Shown here piece after piece: positions 40,802 through 49,492 of a stretch of DNA of 64,000 nucleotides. Source of the stretch: Oscillospiraceae bacterium (GTDB lineage Bacteria > Bacillota > Clostridia > Oscillospirales > Acutalibacteraceae); the NCBI GenBank assembly GCA_015066205.1, contig SVOV01000005.1, positions 36,348 through 100,347 on the forward strand, read 5' to 3'. The notes under the pieces were generated by a model that was not told the DNA's origin, ran no database searches, and worked only from the letters and a program-made list of their open reading frames with translations. The position numbers were made by a program, and so were the translations under genes. Every line of letters begins with the position of its first letter. Within the stretch, counting starts at the first letter, position 1.

Positions 40802-42100
40802 ATGATAGAGAGAAACAAGTATCTTGAAAAGCTGATTAATAAAAAAGAAAACGGAATGGTAAAGGTTATTACAGGAATCCGAAGATGCGGAAAGTCTTAT
40901 ATGCTTTTTAATATATACCGAGATTATCTGCTTAAAAACGGGGTCAATGAAGAGCAGATAATCTGTCTTGCCCTTGATGATGATGAAAATATAAGATACA
41001 GAAACCCTATTGAGCTTGGAAGCTTTCTGAGAAGCAGGACTTCTGATCAAGAAAAACAATATTATGTTTTTCTTGATGAGATTCAGAAGGTCGTCACAGT
41101 TCAGAATCCCTATATAGAGGGAGCTGAAGATAAGGTCGGCTTTGTCGATGTTGTTCTCGGTCTGATGAAAAGGGAAAATGTTGATGTTTATATCACAGGC
41201 AGTAATTCAAAAATGCTGTCTTCCGATATTCTGACAGAATTCAGAGGACGAGGGGATGAAATAAGGATTAATCCCTTGTCATTCAGTGAATTCTATGCCG
41301 CTTTTGACGGGGATAAAAGGGATGCGTGGAATGAATATTTCACATACGGCGGACTGCCCCTTGTTATGAAAAAGAAAGGGCATGAGGAAAAGGCGCAGTA
41401 CCTCAAAAGCTTATTTGATACTATATATCTGAGTGATATAATGGAAAGAAACAAAATAGCAAATGATAAAAATATCCTTGATGATATACTGAATATTGTA
41501 TCGTCCTCTGTCGGCTCTCTTACCAATGCTCACCGCATAGCAAATACATTCAAAAGCGAAAAGCAGATATCAATAGGAGCCTCAACAATATCTTCATATC
41601 TTGATTATTTTATTGATGCATTTATGATATATGAGGCTGTAAGATTTGATGTTAAAGGAAGAAAATATATCGGTTCTCCGATGAAATATTATTTTTGCGA
41701 TACAGGTCTTCGTAATGCGAGACTCAATTTCCGTCAGCAGGAAGAAAACCACATTATGGAGAATATCATATATAATGAGTTGAGATACCGTGATTTTAAT
41801 GTGGATGTCGGTGTTGTGGAATACTGCTATAAGGACGAAAACAAAAAAAGCAAGCGGGCAAGTCTTGAGATCGATTTTGTTGCAACAAAGGGAAGCCGTA
41901 AATATTATATACAGTCAGCTCTGAGTGTCAGTGATGAAGAAAAACGCATACAGGAAACCCGTTCACTTAAGAATGTGGGGGATAGCTTCAAAAAAATTGT
42001 GGTGATAAAGGATAATATAATTCCTTATCATGATGATTTCGGCATTCTTTATGTCGGTATTGAGAAATTCCTGCTTGATGAAAATTCTCTTGAGCTTTAA
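40802..42100 (+). CDS. AAA_14 / DUF4143 ATPase
   Basis: 432 residues. AAA_14 domain with Walker A GIRRCGKS (residues 25-32), Walker B YYVFLDEIQ (87-95) and a sensor-like ITGSNSKML. The C-terminal DUF4143 domain has EIDFVATKGSRKYYIQSAL, resembling a PD-(D/E)xK nuclease-like core. These proteins are common, sporadically distributed and of unknown role; defence, toxin-like or DNA-repair roles have been guessed. GAGG ends seven bases before the ATG. The gene is bracketed by three copies of a 29-bp repeat, and copies 1 and 2 flank its promoter. Confidence 0.85.
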   Translation: MIERNKYLEKLINKKENGMVKVITGIRRCGKSYMLFNIYRDYLLKNGVNEEQIICLALDDDENIRYRNPIELGSFLRSRTSDQEKQYYVFLDEIQKVVTVQNPYIEGAEDKVGFVDVVLGLMKRENVDVYITGSNSKMLSSDILTEFRGRGDEIRINPLSFSEFYAAFDGDKRDAWNEYFTYGGLPLVMKKKGHEEKAQYLKSLFDTIYLSDIMERNKIANDKNILDDILNIVSSSVGSLTNAHRIANTFKSEKQISIGASTISSYLDYFIDAFMIYEAVRFDVKGRKYIGSPMKYYFCDTGLRNARLNFRQQEENHIMENIIYNELRYRDFNVDVGVVEYCYKDENKKSKRASLEIDFVATKGSRKYYIQSALSVSDEEKRIQETRSLKNVGDSFKKIVVIKDNIIPYHDDFGILYVGIEKFLLDENSLEL

Positions 42101-42113
42101 GCTGTAAATTTTT

Positions 42114-42140
42114 GCCGTCGGAAATTCCGACGGCTTTTTT
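42114..42140 (+). terminator. Terminator of the DUF4143 ATPase gene
   Basis: GCCGTCGG (42114-42121) pairs with CCGACGGC (42127-42134), followed by six T residues; repeat copy 3 begins on the next base. Confidence 0.88.
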
Positions 42141-42169
42141 GTGCGTAAATACGCAAAAATTTAATGTGA
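42141..42169 (+). repeat. 29-bp repeat, copy 3 (downstream of the ATPase gene)
   Basis: Identical to copy 1 over all 29 bases (GTGCGTAAATACGCA then AAAATTTAATGTGA). What follows, CGGCAAAG, resembles the GGCAAAAAG that follows copy 2. Confidence 0.9.
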
Positions 42170-42210
42170 CGGCAAAGGAGCTCCCGAGATGGGAAAAGAG
42201 CTTTCGGGTG

Positions 42211-42245
42211 AACATTGTTTTTAAGAATTGCATAAAAACAATGTT
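42211..42245 (+). repeat. 12-bp inverted repeat in the leader region
   Basis: AACATTGTTTTT (42211-42222) and AAAAACAATGTT (42234-42245) with an 11-base loop. It may end transcription from upstream or form part of a regulatory leader. Confidence 0.55.
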
Positions 42246-42287
42246 AAAATTTTGTATACTATACTACTATAATTTTCAATTTTTTTA

Positions 42288-42316
42288 TTGAATTAACAAT
42301 ATTAAAATGCTAAAAT
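42288..42316 (+). promoter_or_regulatory. Possible promoter of the 2296-residue adhesin
   Basis: TTGAAT (42288-42293), 17-base spacer, TAAAAT (42311-42316), giving a leader of about 165 bases. The surrounding AT-rich DNA makes the assignment uncertain. Confidence 0.4.
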
Positions 42317-42380
42317 AATTATAACTATAAATATATATTTTTATAGATTAATGGAACAAAAAAATGTATAGTTTTTTATC

Positions 42381-42480
42381 GGAAAAATTGTTTTCCTCAA
42401 ATGGGAATGGTCAGAGCCCATGGTAAAACAATACCGAAAGGAAACATATATTTTTTGTTTCTCCTAATAACAAAAGGAGA
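42381..42480 (+). promoter_or_regulatory. Structured 5' leader of the adhesin gene
   Basis: Three successive hairpins: GGAAAA/TTTTCC (42381-42396), ATGGG/CCCAT (42401-42421) and GGTA/TACC (42422-42435). Further on, TCTCC just before the ribosome site can pair with GGAGA of the site itself, so the leader could mask translation. It does not match a riboswitch class I know. Confidence 0.4.
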
Positions 42481-42487
42481 TGTAATT

Positions 42488-45400
42488 ATGAACAAAATAA
42501 AAAAGATTTTAAGCGTTTATTTAGTTCTGGCGATGCTTTTTACAACATTCTGTTTCTTTGTTCCTGAAACTCTTGTTAAAGCAGATGCTGCAAATACAGC
42601 ATACAGGTACAAGGTATTCCTTGATAATACAAATTCAGGTAATACAAATTATACGAGAGCCTATCTTAGATTGAAATCCTTGAACGGAACAGGAGAGTCA
42701 GTGACAATAACTCTCGGTGAATTCGGTGAGAATGACACTAACGGTTTTGGTAAAACTGACAAAACTTTTGAAGCGACCCTTACGGATTATCCCGGATATT
42801 TTCCCTATGAAATGTATTTCTTATACAAAGGTAAATGGGGTTCATCTGCAAGTTTTGTACCCTACTTATATATTTATGACTATGATAAATCTGACTATGA
42901 TTTAGTGCTTACCGGCGAGGAACATAGTCTTGACGGTGACTGGACAGCAAATCAGTCCGAACATCCATATACTGATACGGTTAATGCTTCCTGGTATCCT
43001 TATGTTGATATTACAAAGGTTACTGTTTCAGGTGGCGATACAATTTACATTCCTGATAATGCTACATCCGTAACACAGAATGTAACCATTTCTGCAGCAG
43101 ACCAGTATGGTGTTGAATGGGTAAATGCACCTACAAATATTACCGCAACAAACGGTGTAACTGTAAGTGCTACCAATACAAAGACTCCTTCTATCACATA
43201 TAACAATGCCAATACAGACTATTCTTCAACAATCACAACAACATGGCAGGGTGTACACAGTGACTATAGCACTGTAAATGCACCTGTTACAAAGAAAGTC
43301 TATGTTCAGAGAACAATGACATTTGATAACGATCCTCTGTTCAAGCTTTCAGACTGGACTACAATCGGCGGCGGCTGTAATATTACAAATCTTACAGATA
43401 AGTCATTTACCGCAACATCAACAACAGTGGACGGTAATACAGGCTTCTCACACAGATTTGCAATCAAGCCCAATACAATATATGTATTGTCCGCTGATAT
43501 AGATTATGTACCTCTTAATGCTGACGATACATTTGACGTATATTTCCAGCCTCTTAAGGCAGACGGAACCTCTCTTGAGGGAACAGAAATCATAGAAGGC
43601 TGCCGTACAGAAGGCGATGTTTATGTTTCTTCAACGGGACATAAGTCTGATGTCAAGAAAGTCCGTATGGTATTCAAAACAACTGCAGACACAGCTCTCG
43701 CAGCTATTCGTTTTGACGCAAATAATGTGGGTAATGTTATCAATGTAAGCAATATTAAGTTCCTTGAACTCCCGCAGGAAAACTTTACGCCCGTTACAAT
43801 GACAATTCAGGGAAACAAGAAGTTCAAGGAATATACTGCTCCTGTACCCTCTGCAACCGGCTTTACTTTCGACGGTTGGTATTTAGATGATCTTCTTATA
43901 TATGATAATACAGGTAAGTTTGTTTATTCAGCAAATACCGAGCTTTATGTCAACGAATACCTTTCTTATAATACTCTTTATTCCATGAATTTGACTTCAT
44001 CATGGACAGAGAATAAGTATAACATTCGTTATGATTCAAATCTCGGAACAGGCGCTACAATAGCTGATACTACAGATATTGCCTATACATCAAAAATTAC
44101 TCTTCCCGCTAATACCTACACAAGAACAGGTTATGTTTTCACAGGTTGGAATACAGCCAAAGACGGAAGCGGAACTGCTATTGCTGACAAAGCAACAGTT
44201 TCAAAGCTTGCAGCTGCAAACGGAGCAACTGTAACTCTCTATGCACAGTGGGTTCCCAATAACTATACAATAAACTTTAATGCAAATACCGGTACAGGCT
44301 CAATGAGCGGTGTTACTGCAACCTATGACAAGGATACACAGCTTCCTGAAAATACTTTCACTAAGGAAGGCTACAGCTTTAAGGGTTGGAACACAGCTGC
44401 TGACGGAAACGGCACAGCTTATGCTGATAAGGCTACAGTAAAGAATCTTGCAGTTTCAGGTGCAACAACTCTTTATGCGCAGTGGTCTATCAACCAGTAC
44501 ACAATTACTTATGATACAGACGGCGGAACAGCAATTCCCGCAGTTACTCAGAACTACGGAACAGCAGTTTCTGCTCCTGCGGCTCCCACAAAGACAGGTT
44601 ATACCTTTGCAGGCTGGGATACTGTAATTCCCTCCACAATGCCCGCAGAGAATATGACTATCAAGGCTAAGTGGAATATAAATCAGTACACAATTACATT
44701 TAATTCCAACGGCGGCAGTGCAGTTGCTCCCATCACTCAGGATTACGGCACAGCTGTAACAGCTCCCATAGCTCCCACAAAGACAGGTTATACCTTTGAC
44801 GGCTGGGATACTGTAATTCCCTCCACAATGCCCGCAGAAAATATAACAGTAAATGCAAAGTGGAAAGCTAATGAATATACTATAGTTTATGACACAGTCG
44901 GCGGTAGTGTTGTTGCTTCAACTCCCGCAGTTTATGATGCTGAAGCTACTCTTGCTGCCGCTCCCACAAAGACCGGTTATGTATTCAAGGGCTGGAATCT
45001 CGGAGATACCACATACGAAGCCGGTGCTACTGTAAAGAATCTTGCGGCAGAAGGTTCCGTAACAGTTACGGCAGTCTGGGAAGCAAATACCTATACCGTA
45101 ACATTCGATAAGAATGATGCAGCCGCTACAGGCGCAATGGGTGAGCAGAGCTTCACATATGATGTTGCAGAAAATCTTGACGAACTCGACTTTACTAAGG
45201 AAGGCTGGCATTTCGTAGAATGGAACACAGCCGCTGACGGTAAGGGAACATCCTATGCCGATAAGGCTGAAGCAGTTAACCTTACAGCAGATGTTGACGG
45301 TAAAGTTACTCTCTATGCTATCTGGACAATTAATCTCTATGATGTAACCTTCAAGTTCAAGTCCGTAACAGGTGAAGAAAAAACCGTTACAAGAACCGAT

Positions 45401-48400
45401 GTTCCTCATGGAACAGCTTTCAGTGCTCTTGCACTTCCCACCGCTGACGAAGGATATGCTGCAACATATTATAACGGTGCAGTAGCTGAGCCCGAAAATA
45501 ATACTCACCACTACAATTTCACTGCTTGGGAAAATGTAGTTGATGAAATCACAGCTGATGTAACATTTGTTGCACAGTATGAAGCAGAACAGCATAAGTT
45601 CTTTGATAACGGCAGTGTACCTGCAGAATGCGGAAAAACCGGTCTTGACAAAAAGGCTTGTGACTGCGGATTCACATATGAAAAGGTTACAGCTGCTCTC
45701 GAACATAATTGGACAGAAACAGCAAGAGTAGTTGACTGTGTAAACGGTGATACCGTAGACTATAAGTGCTCCTTATGTCAGGGCACAAAGAGAGAAACAC
45801 TTGCCGCCACAGGCCACACATTCTCTGCTGTAACAGAGAAGAAAGCTCCCACATGTACAGATACAGGCTTATATGCCTATAAGACATGTGAAAAATGTAA
45901 GCTCTATTTCGCAGAAACAGCAGGCAATATGGATGCAGGCGCAACAGATCTTTCAGGATTTGTTATTCCCGCAGCCGGTCACGATTACGGCGAGCTTATT
46001 GCAGAAATAGAAGCAACCTGCGAAGACACAGGTGTTATCGCTCACTATGAATGTTCAGTATGTCATAAGACCTTTGACGCTGACAAGAACGAGGTAACTG
46101 ATCTTGTAATTGCGGCAAAGGGGCATAATTACGGCGAATGGATAGATGAAATCCCCGCAGACTGTGAAAACAACGGTACTCTCGGTCATTATAATTGTTC
46201 CGTTTGCGGTAAGTACTTTGACAGTGAAAAGGCAGTTCTTGATTCTCTTGTAATTCCCGCACTTACTCACGATCTCGAAACAGTGCCCGGTCAGCTTCCC
46301 ACCTGCGAAAATATCGGTTGGGCTGAATATCAGAGATGTACCCGTGACGGCTGTGATTATTCAACCTATGAAGAAATCCCCGCAACTGACCACGATTATG
46401 TCGGCACAGTTAAAACTCCCGCAACATGTACTGCTGACGGTGTTATGACTTATACCTGCTCCAACGATGCTTCTCATACATATGAAGTAGCTATCAAGGC
46501 AGATGGTCATAAGTTTATAAATAATGTAGCTTATAAGGCTCCCGAGTGTCTCGTTAACGGTAACGAAGCTTATAAGCAGTGCTCCGTATGTAATAAGTAT
46601 TTTGCTGCTGCTGAAGAGGCTTTCTCAGATGCCGCACACGACAGCACAGCAGACTTTGTCATTGATATGACCGGTCATACAGAAGCTACAAAACAGGAGA
46701 TTATCACTACAGCAACATGTCAGGTTAAGGGTGACTACAGAATTATCACTTATTGTTCAGTTTGTAATGTAACAATTAAAACTGAAGAATTTTCAGGCGA
46801 ATTCCTTCCTCACGATTATTCAGTTGAAACAAAGAACTATCTCAGAACAGCTGCTACTTGTGTAGACTATGCAACATATTATCTTGCTTGCTCAATGTGC
46901 GATAAGTCATCAGAAGATGACGGTGCTGCATATTATGAAGATGAAGAAGCAGGACTTAATCCGGCAAATCACACAACAAATGAAACTCATATTGTAGACT
47001 ATAAGGACTCAACCTGTTATGAGGCAGGTTACACAGGCGATCAGCTTTATAACTGCTGTAATGCTCTCTTTGAAAAAGGTACAGAAATCGCAAAGAAGGC
47101 TCACACACCCGCTGAAGCTGTAGAAAAAAACAGAGTTGAAGCAACCTGTTACCGTGAAGGCTCATACGATATGGTAGTTTACTGTTCAGTTGAAGCTTGT
47201 AAGCACGAAATCAGCAGAACTCCCGGCACAATCGCTATGATCGCTCATACACCCGCTGAGGCTGTAAGAGAAAAGGTAGTAGCTCCCACCTGTTATGCAG
47301 AGGGTACATATGAAGAGGTTGTTTACTGCGAAGTTTCTGAATGTAGGCACGAAATCAGCAGAACTCCCGGCACAACCCCGATGATCGATCATACACCTGC
47401 CGCTGCAAAGGTTGAAAACAAGGTAGATTCAACCTGTTATGCAGAGGGCTCATATGACGAGGTAGTTTACTGCTCAGTTGAAGCTTGTAAGCACGAAATC
47501 AGCAGAACAGCAAAGACCATCGAAAAGAAGGCTCATACACCCGCTGCTCCCGCAGTTGAAAATAAGGTAGATTCAACCTGTTATCAGGAAGGCTCATATG
47601 ACGAGGTAGTTTACTGCTCAGTTGAAGCTTGCAAGCACGAAATCAACAGAACCGGTAAGGTCATCGAAAAGAAGGCCCATACACCTGCTGATCCCGCAGT
47701 TGAAAATAAGGTAGATTCAACATGTTATCAGGAAGGCTCATATGACGAGGTAGTTTACTGTTCAGTTGCTGAATGCAAGCACGAAATCAGCAGAACCGGT
47801 AAGGTCATCGAAAAGAAGGCTCATACACCCGCAGAGGCTGTAAGAGAAAATATAGTTGAACCCACCTGTAAGGATAAGGGCTCATATGAAGAGGTAGTTT
47901 ATTGCTCGGTTGCTGAATGTAAGCATGAAATCAGCAGAACCGAAAAGGAAATTGCAACAGTTCCTCATAATCCCGGTGAAAAAGTTATTGAAAATAAGGT
48001 TCCCGCAACATCCTCAAAGGACGGTTCTTATGACGAAGTAACATACTGTACATTCTGCGGTACTGAAACTTCAAGAGAAAAGAAGACATATACAGCAGCT
48101 TCTGTTCTTCCCGGACTTCCCGAAGACGGCAAGGTAAATGTTGACCTCGGTGAAAACGGCGAAAGCGACAAGACTCTTGATGAAATTCTCGGTGCAGACG
48201 GAAATGATTATGTTTCCTCCAACCCCGATATCACAGTTGACGAAAACGGTAACATCACAGCTGATAAGGACGGCGAAACTGTTATCACGGTTACAACTCC
48301 CGACGGCGAAATTATTGAGGTTCCCGTAACAGTCCGTACTGTCAAGATCATTACCTTCGTAATGAAGGATAAGACCGAAAAGGTCAACGCTTATAACGGC

Positions 48401-49378
48401 GATACAGTTGCTCTTCCCGATGTAGCTGACTATACCGCAGCAGACGGCTTTATCCATAAGTTCAAAAACTGGGATAAGCCCGTAGCAGTAGTAAACGGCG
48501 ATGCAACCTATACAGCAGTTTATACAGAACCCGCTGACTGGTCAGTTCTTGATGATCTTGAAGATACACTTAACGAAATTCTTGACGGCGGTCTTGTAGA
48601 AGACAGCATTCTTGAAGAAAACAAGGCAAAGATAGAAACAGTTCTCAATCAGATAGAGAATATCAATAAGGACAGAAATACTCTCGATAAGTCCGAGCAG
48701 TCCAGAGTTGACTTTGTTGCAGGCGAGATCGGCGGTCTTCTTGATGTTATCTATCCCGATGCAGGCTCAACCCTCGTAATTGAAGGTGCTTCTACTGCTT
48801 ATGCCGGAACAATTCTTGATCTCAAGGCTGTAAAGATGCCTCTCGGTGCAGTTCTCACTGATGCTCAGTGGACCTCCTCCGATGAAAAGGTAGTATTCTT
48901 CTCCAACGGCAAGCTCTATGCTATCGGCACAGGTACTGTTACTCTTACAGCAAAGAGAGGTATCCTCGAAGCAAAGAAGACAATTACCATCGTTGAGGGC
49001 GGAAATACAAGAGGTATCAACTTCACATCCATCAACAATACTCACTTTATCATTGAAGATTACGCAGCAGTTTACAATTCAGCAATTATTTACTGGTCTG
49101 ACGACTTTGATCTTCGTTTCAGAGTAAGAGTATATCAGAGCTTTATGTTCGATGATTATATCGTATATATCAACGGACAGGAGGCCGAACCCAACGCTGA
49201 AGGCTATTTCGTAGTTCCCGCAGGCTCAGGTGATGTAAGAGTTACCATTGCAGGTGCTATGATAGACACAGGCGCAGGTGAAGGCGAGACCGTTACAAAG
49301 TGGTCCTTCTGGGAGTGGCTCCTTAACTTCTTCAGAAAGATAATTGCTTTCTTCCAGGATCTCTTCGGAATCAACTAA
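42488..49378 (+). CDS. Giant secreted repeat protein / adhesin (2296 residues)
   Basis: ATG 42488 follows AAAAGGAGATG; the signal peptide is MNKIKKILSVYLVLAML. Domains in order: a unique N-terminal region (about 40-430), InlB/Listeria-Bacteroides beta-grasp repeats (about 435-1037, marked by GYTFDGW and WNTAADGNGTAYADKA), Cys-rich CxxC repeats (about 1038-1538, ATCEDTGVIAHYECSVCHK type), six tandem 48-residue units (1539-1826; YCSVEACKHEISRT) plus a degenerate seventh, a linker, a Big_2-like Ig domain (STLVIEGASTAYAGTILDLK) and the Phe-rich tail FFRKIIAFFQDLFGIN. There is no LPXTG or SLH anchor. It is probably an adhesin or surface-binding protein, and the paired cysteines may bind zinc or form disulfides. 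Confidence 0.85.
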   Translation: MNKIKKILSVYLVLAMLFTTFCFFVPETLVKADAANTAYRYKVFLDNTNSGNTNYTRAYLRLKSLNGTGESVTITLGEFGENDTNGFGKTDKTFEATLTDYPGYFPYEMYFLYKGKWGSSASFVPYLYIYDYDKSDYDLVLTGEEHSLDGDWTANQSEHPYTDTVNASWYPYVDITKVTVSGGDTIYIPDNATSVTQNVTISAADQYGVEWVNAPTNITATNGVTVSATNTKTPSITYNNANTDYSSTITTTWQGVHSDYSTVNAPVTKKVYVQRTMTFDNDPLFKLSDWTTIGGGCNITNLTDKSFTATSTTVDGNTGFSHRFAIKPNTIYVLSADIDYVPLNADDTFDVYFQPLKADGTSLEGTEIIEGCRTEGDVYVSSTGHKSDVKKVRMVFKTTADTALAAIRFDANNVGNVINVSNIKFLELPQENFTPVTMTIQGNKKFKEYTAPVPSATGFTFDGWYLDDLLIYDNTGKFVYSANTELYVNEYLSYNTLYSMNLTSSWTENKYNIRYDSNLGTGATIADTTDIAYTSKITLPANTYTRTGYVFTGWNTAKDGSGTAIADKATVSKLAAANGATVTLYAQWVPNNYTINFNANTGTGSMSGVTATYDKDTQLPENTFTKEGYSFKGWNTAADGNGTAYADKATVKNLAVSGATTLYAQWSINQYTITYDTDGGTAIPAVTQNYGTAVSAPAAPTKTGYTFAGWDTVIPSTMPAENMTIKAKWNINQYTITFNSNGGSAVAPITQDYGTAVTAPIAPTKTGYTFDGWDTVIPSTMPAENITVNAKWKANEYTIVYDTVGGSVVASTPAVYDAEATLAAAPTKTGYVFKGWNLGDTTYEAGATVKNLAAEGSVTVTAVWEANTYTVTFDKNDAAATGAMGEQSFTYDVAENLDELDFTKEGWHFVEWNTAADGKGTSYADKAEAVNLTADVDGKVTLYAIWTINLYDVTFKFKSVTGEEKTVTRTDVPHGTAFSALALPTADEGYAATYYNGAVAEPENNTHHYNFTAWENVVDEITADVTFVAQYEAEQHKFFDNGSVPAECGKTGLDKKACDCGFTYEKVTAALEHNWTETARVVDCVNGDTVDYKCSLCQGTKRETLAATGHTFSAVTEKKAPTCTDTGLYAYKTCEKCKLYFAETAGNMDAGATDLSGFVIPAAGHDYGELIAEIEATCEDTGVIAHYECSVCHKTFDADKNEVTDLVIAAKGHNYGEWIDEIPADCENNGTLGHYNCSVCGKYFDSEKAVLDSLVIPALTHDLETVPGQLPTCENIGWAEYQRCTRDGCDYSTYEEIPATDHDYVGTVKTPATCTADGVMTYTCSNDASHTYEVAIKADGHKFINNVAYKAPECLVNGNEAYKQCSVCNKYFAAAEEAFSDAAHDSTADFVIDMTGHTEATKQEIITTATCQVKGDYRIITYCSVCNVTIKTEEFSGEFLPHDYSVETKNYLRTAATCVDYATYYLACSMCDKSSEDDGAAYYEDEEAGLNPANHTTNETHIVDYKDSTCYEAGYTGDQLYNCCNALFEKGTEIAKKAHTPAEAVEKNRVEATCYREGSYDMVVYCSVEACKHEISRTPGTIAMIAHTPAEAVREKVVAPTCYAEGTYEEVVYCEVSECRHEISRTPGTTPMIDHTPAAAKVENKVDSTCYAEGSYDEVVYCSVEACKHEISRTAKTIEKKAHTPAAPAVENKVDSTCYQEGSYDEVVYCSVEACKHEINRTGKVIEKKAHTPADPAVENKVDSTCYQEGSYDEVVYCSVAECKHEISRTGKVIEKKAHTPAEAVRENIVEPTCKDKGSYEEVVYCSVAECKHEISRTEKEIATVPHNPGEKVIENKVPATSSKDGSYDEVTYCTFCGTETSREKKTYTAASVLPGLPEDGKVNVDLGENGESDKTLDEILGADGNDYVSSNPDITVDENGNITADKDGETVITVTTPDGEIIEVPVTVRTVKIITFVMKDKTEKVNAYNGDTVALPDVADYTAADGFIHKFKNWDKPVAVVNGDATYTAVYTEPADWSVLDDLEDTLNEILDGGLVEDSILEENKAKIETVLNQIENINKDRNTLDKSEQSRVDFVAGEIGGLLDVIYPDAGSTLVIEGASTAYAGTILDLKAVKMPLGAVLTDAQWTSSDEKVVFFSNGKLYAIGTGTVTLTAKRGILEAKKTITIVEGGNTRGINFTSINNTHFIIEDYAAVYNSAIIYWSDDFDLRFRVRVYQSFMFDDYIVYINGQEAEPNAEGYFVVPAGSGDVRVTIAGAMIDTGAGEGETVTKWSFWEWLLNFFRKIIAFFQDLFGIN
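44490..44870 (+). repeat. Near-identical InlB-type repeat pair inside the adhesin
   Basis: Two units of about 180 bp encode NQYTITY/F...GYTF(A/D)GWDTVIPSTMP almost identically; the DNA is conserved beyond what the protein requires, suggesting recent duplication. Confidence 0.7.
47102..48102 (+). repeat. 144-bp tandem repeat array inside the adhesin
   Basis: Six units of exactly 144 bp start at 47102, 47246, 47390, 47534, 47678 and 47822, each beginning CACACACC or CATACACC and encoding HTPA. A diverged seventh unit starts at 47966 (HNPGEKV) and breaks the pattern near 48102. The array is prone to change in copy number. Confidence 0.9.
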
Positions 49379-49392
49379 ATCCCATAATTTAA

Positions 49393-49423
49393 GGGCTGTG
49401 CTTCGGCACAGCCCGATTTTTTT
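49393..49423 (+). terminator. Terminator of the adhesin gene
   Basis: GGGCTGTGC (49393-49401) pairs with GCACAGCCC (49406-49414) around TTCG, then a T run. Confidence 0.92.
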
Positions 49424-49438
49424 ATCTGTATCTTGATT

Positions 49439-49466
49439 TTGACCTCGCTTTTTATTATTATATAAT
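49439..49466 (+). promoter_or_regulatory. Promoter of the LacZ-type GH2 gene
   Basis: TTGACC (49439-49444), 16-base spacer, TATAAT (49461-49466), 26 bases before the ATG. Confidence 0.65.
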
Positions 49467-49492
49467 AAAAGAATAATTACGGGAGGAAAAAT

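Noticed and set aside
42381..42487. Known riboswitch (c-di-GMP, THF, glycine, fluoride, preQ1)
   Set aside because: I could not find the conserved core bases of any of these classes; it is left as an unassigned structured leader.
47102..48102. CRISPR or other non-coding repeat
   Set aside because: The repeats are in frame, a multiple of three, and encode 48-residue protein units.
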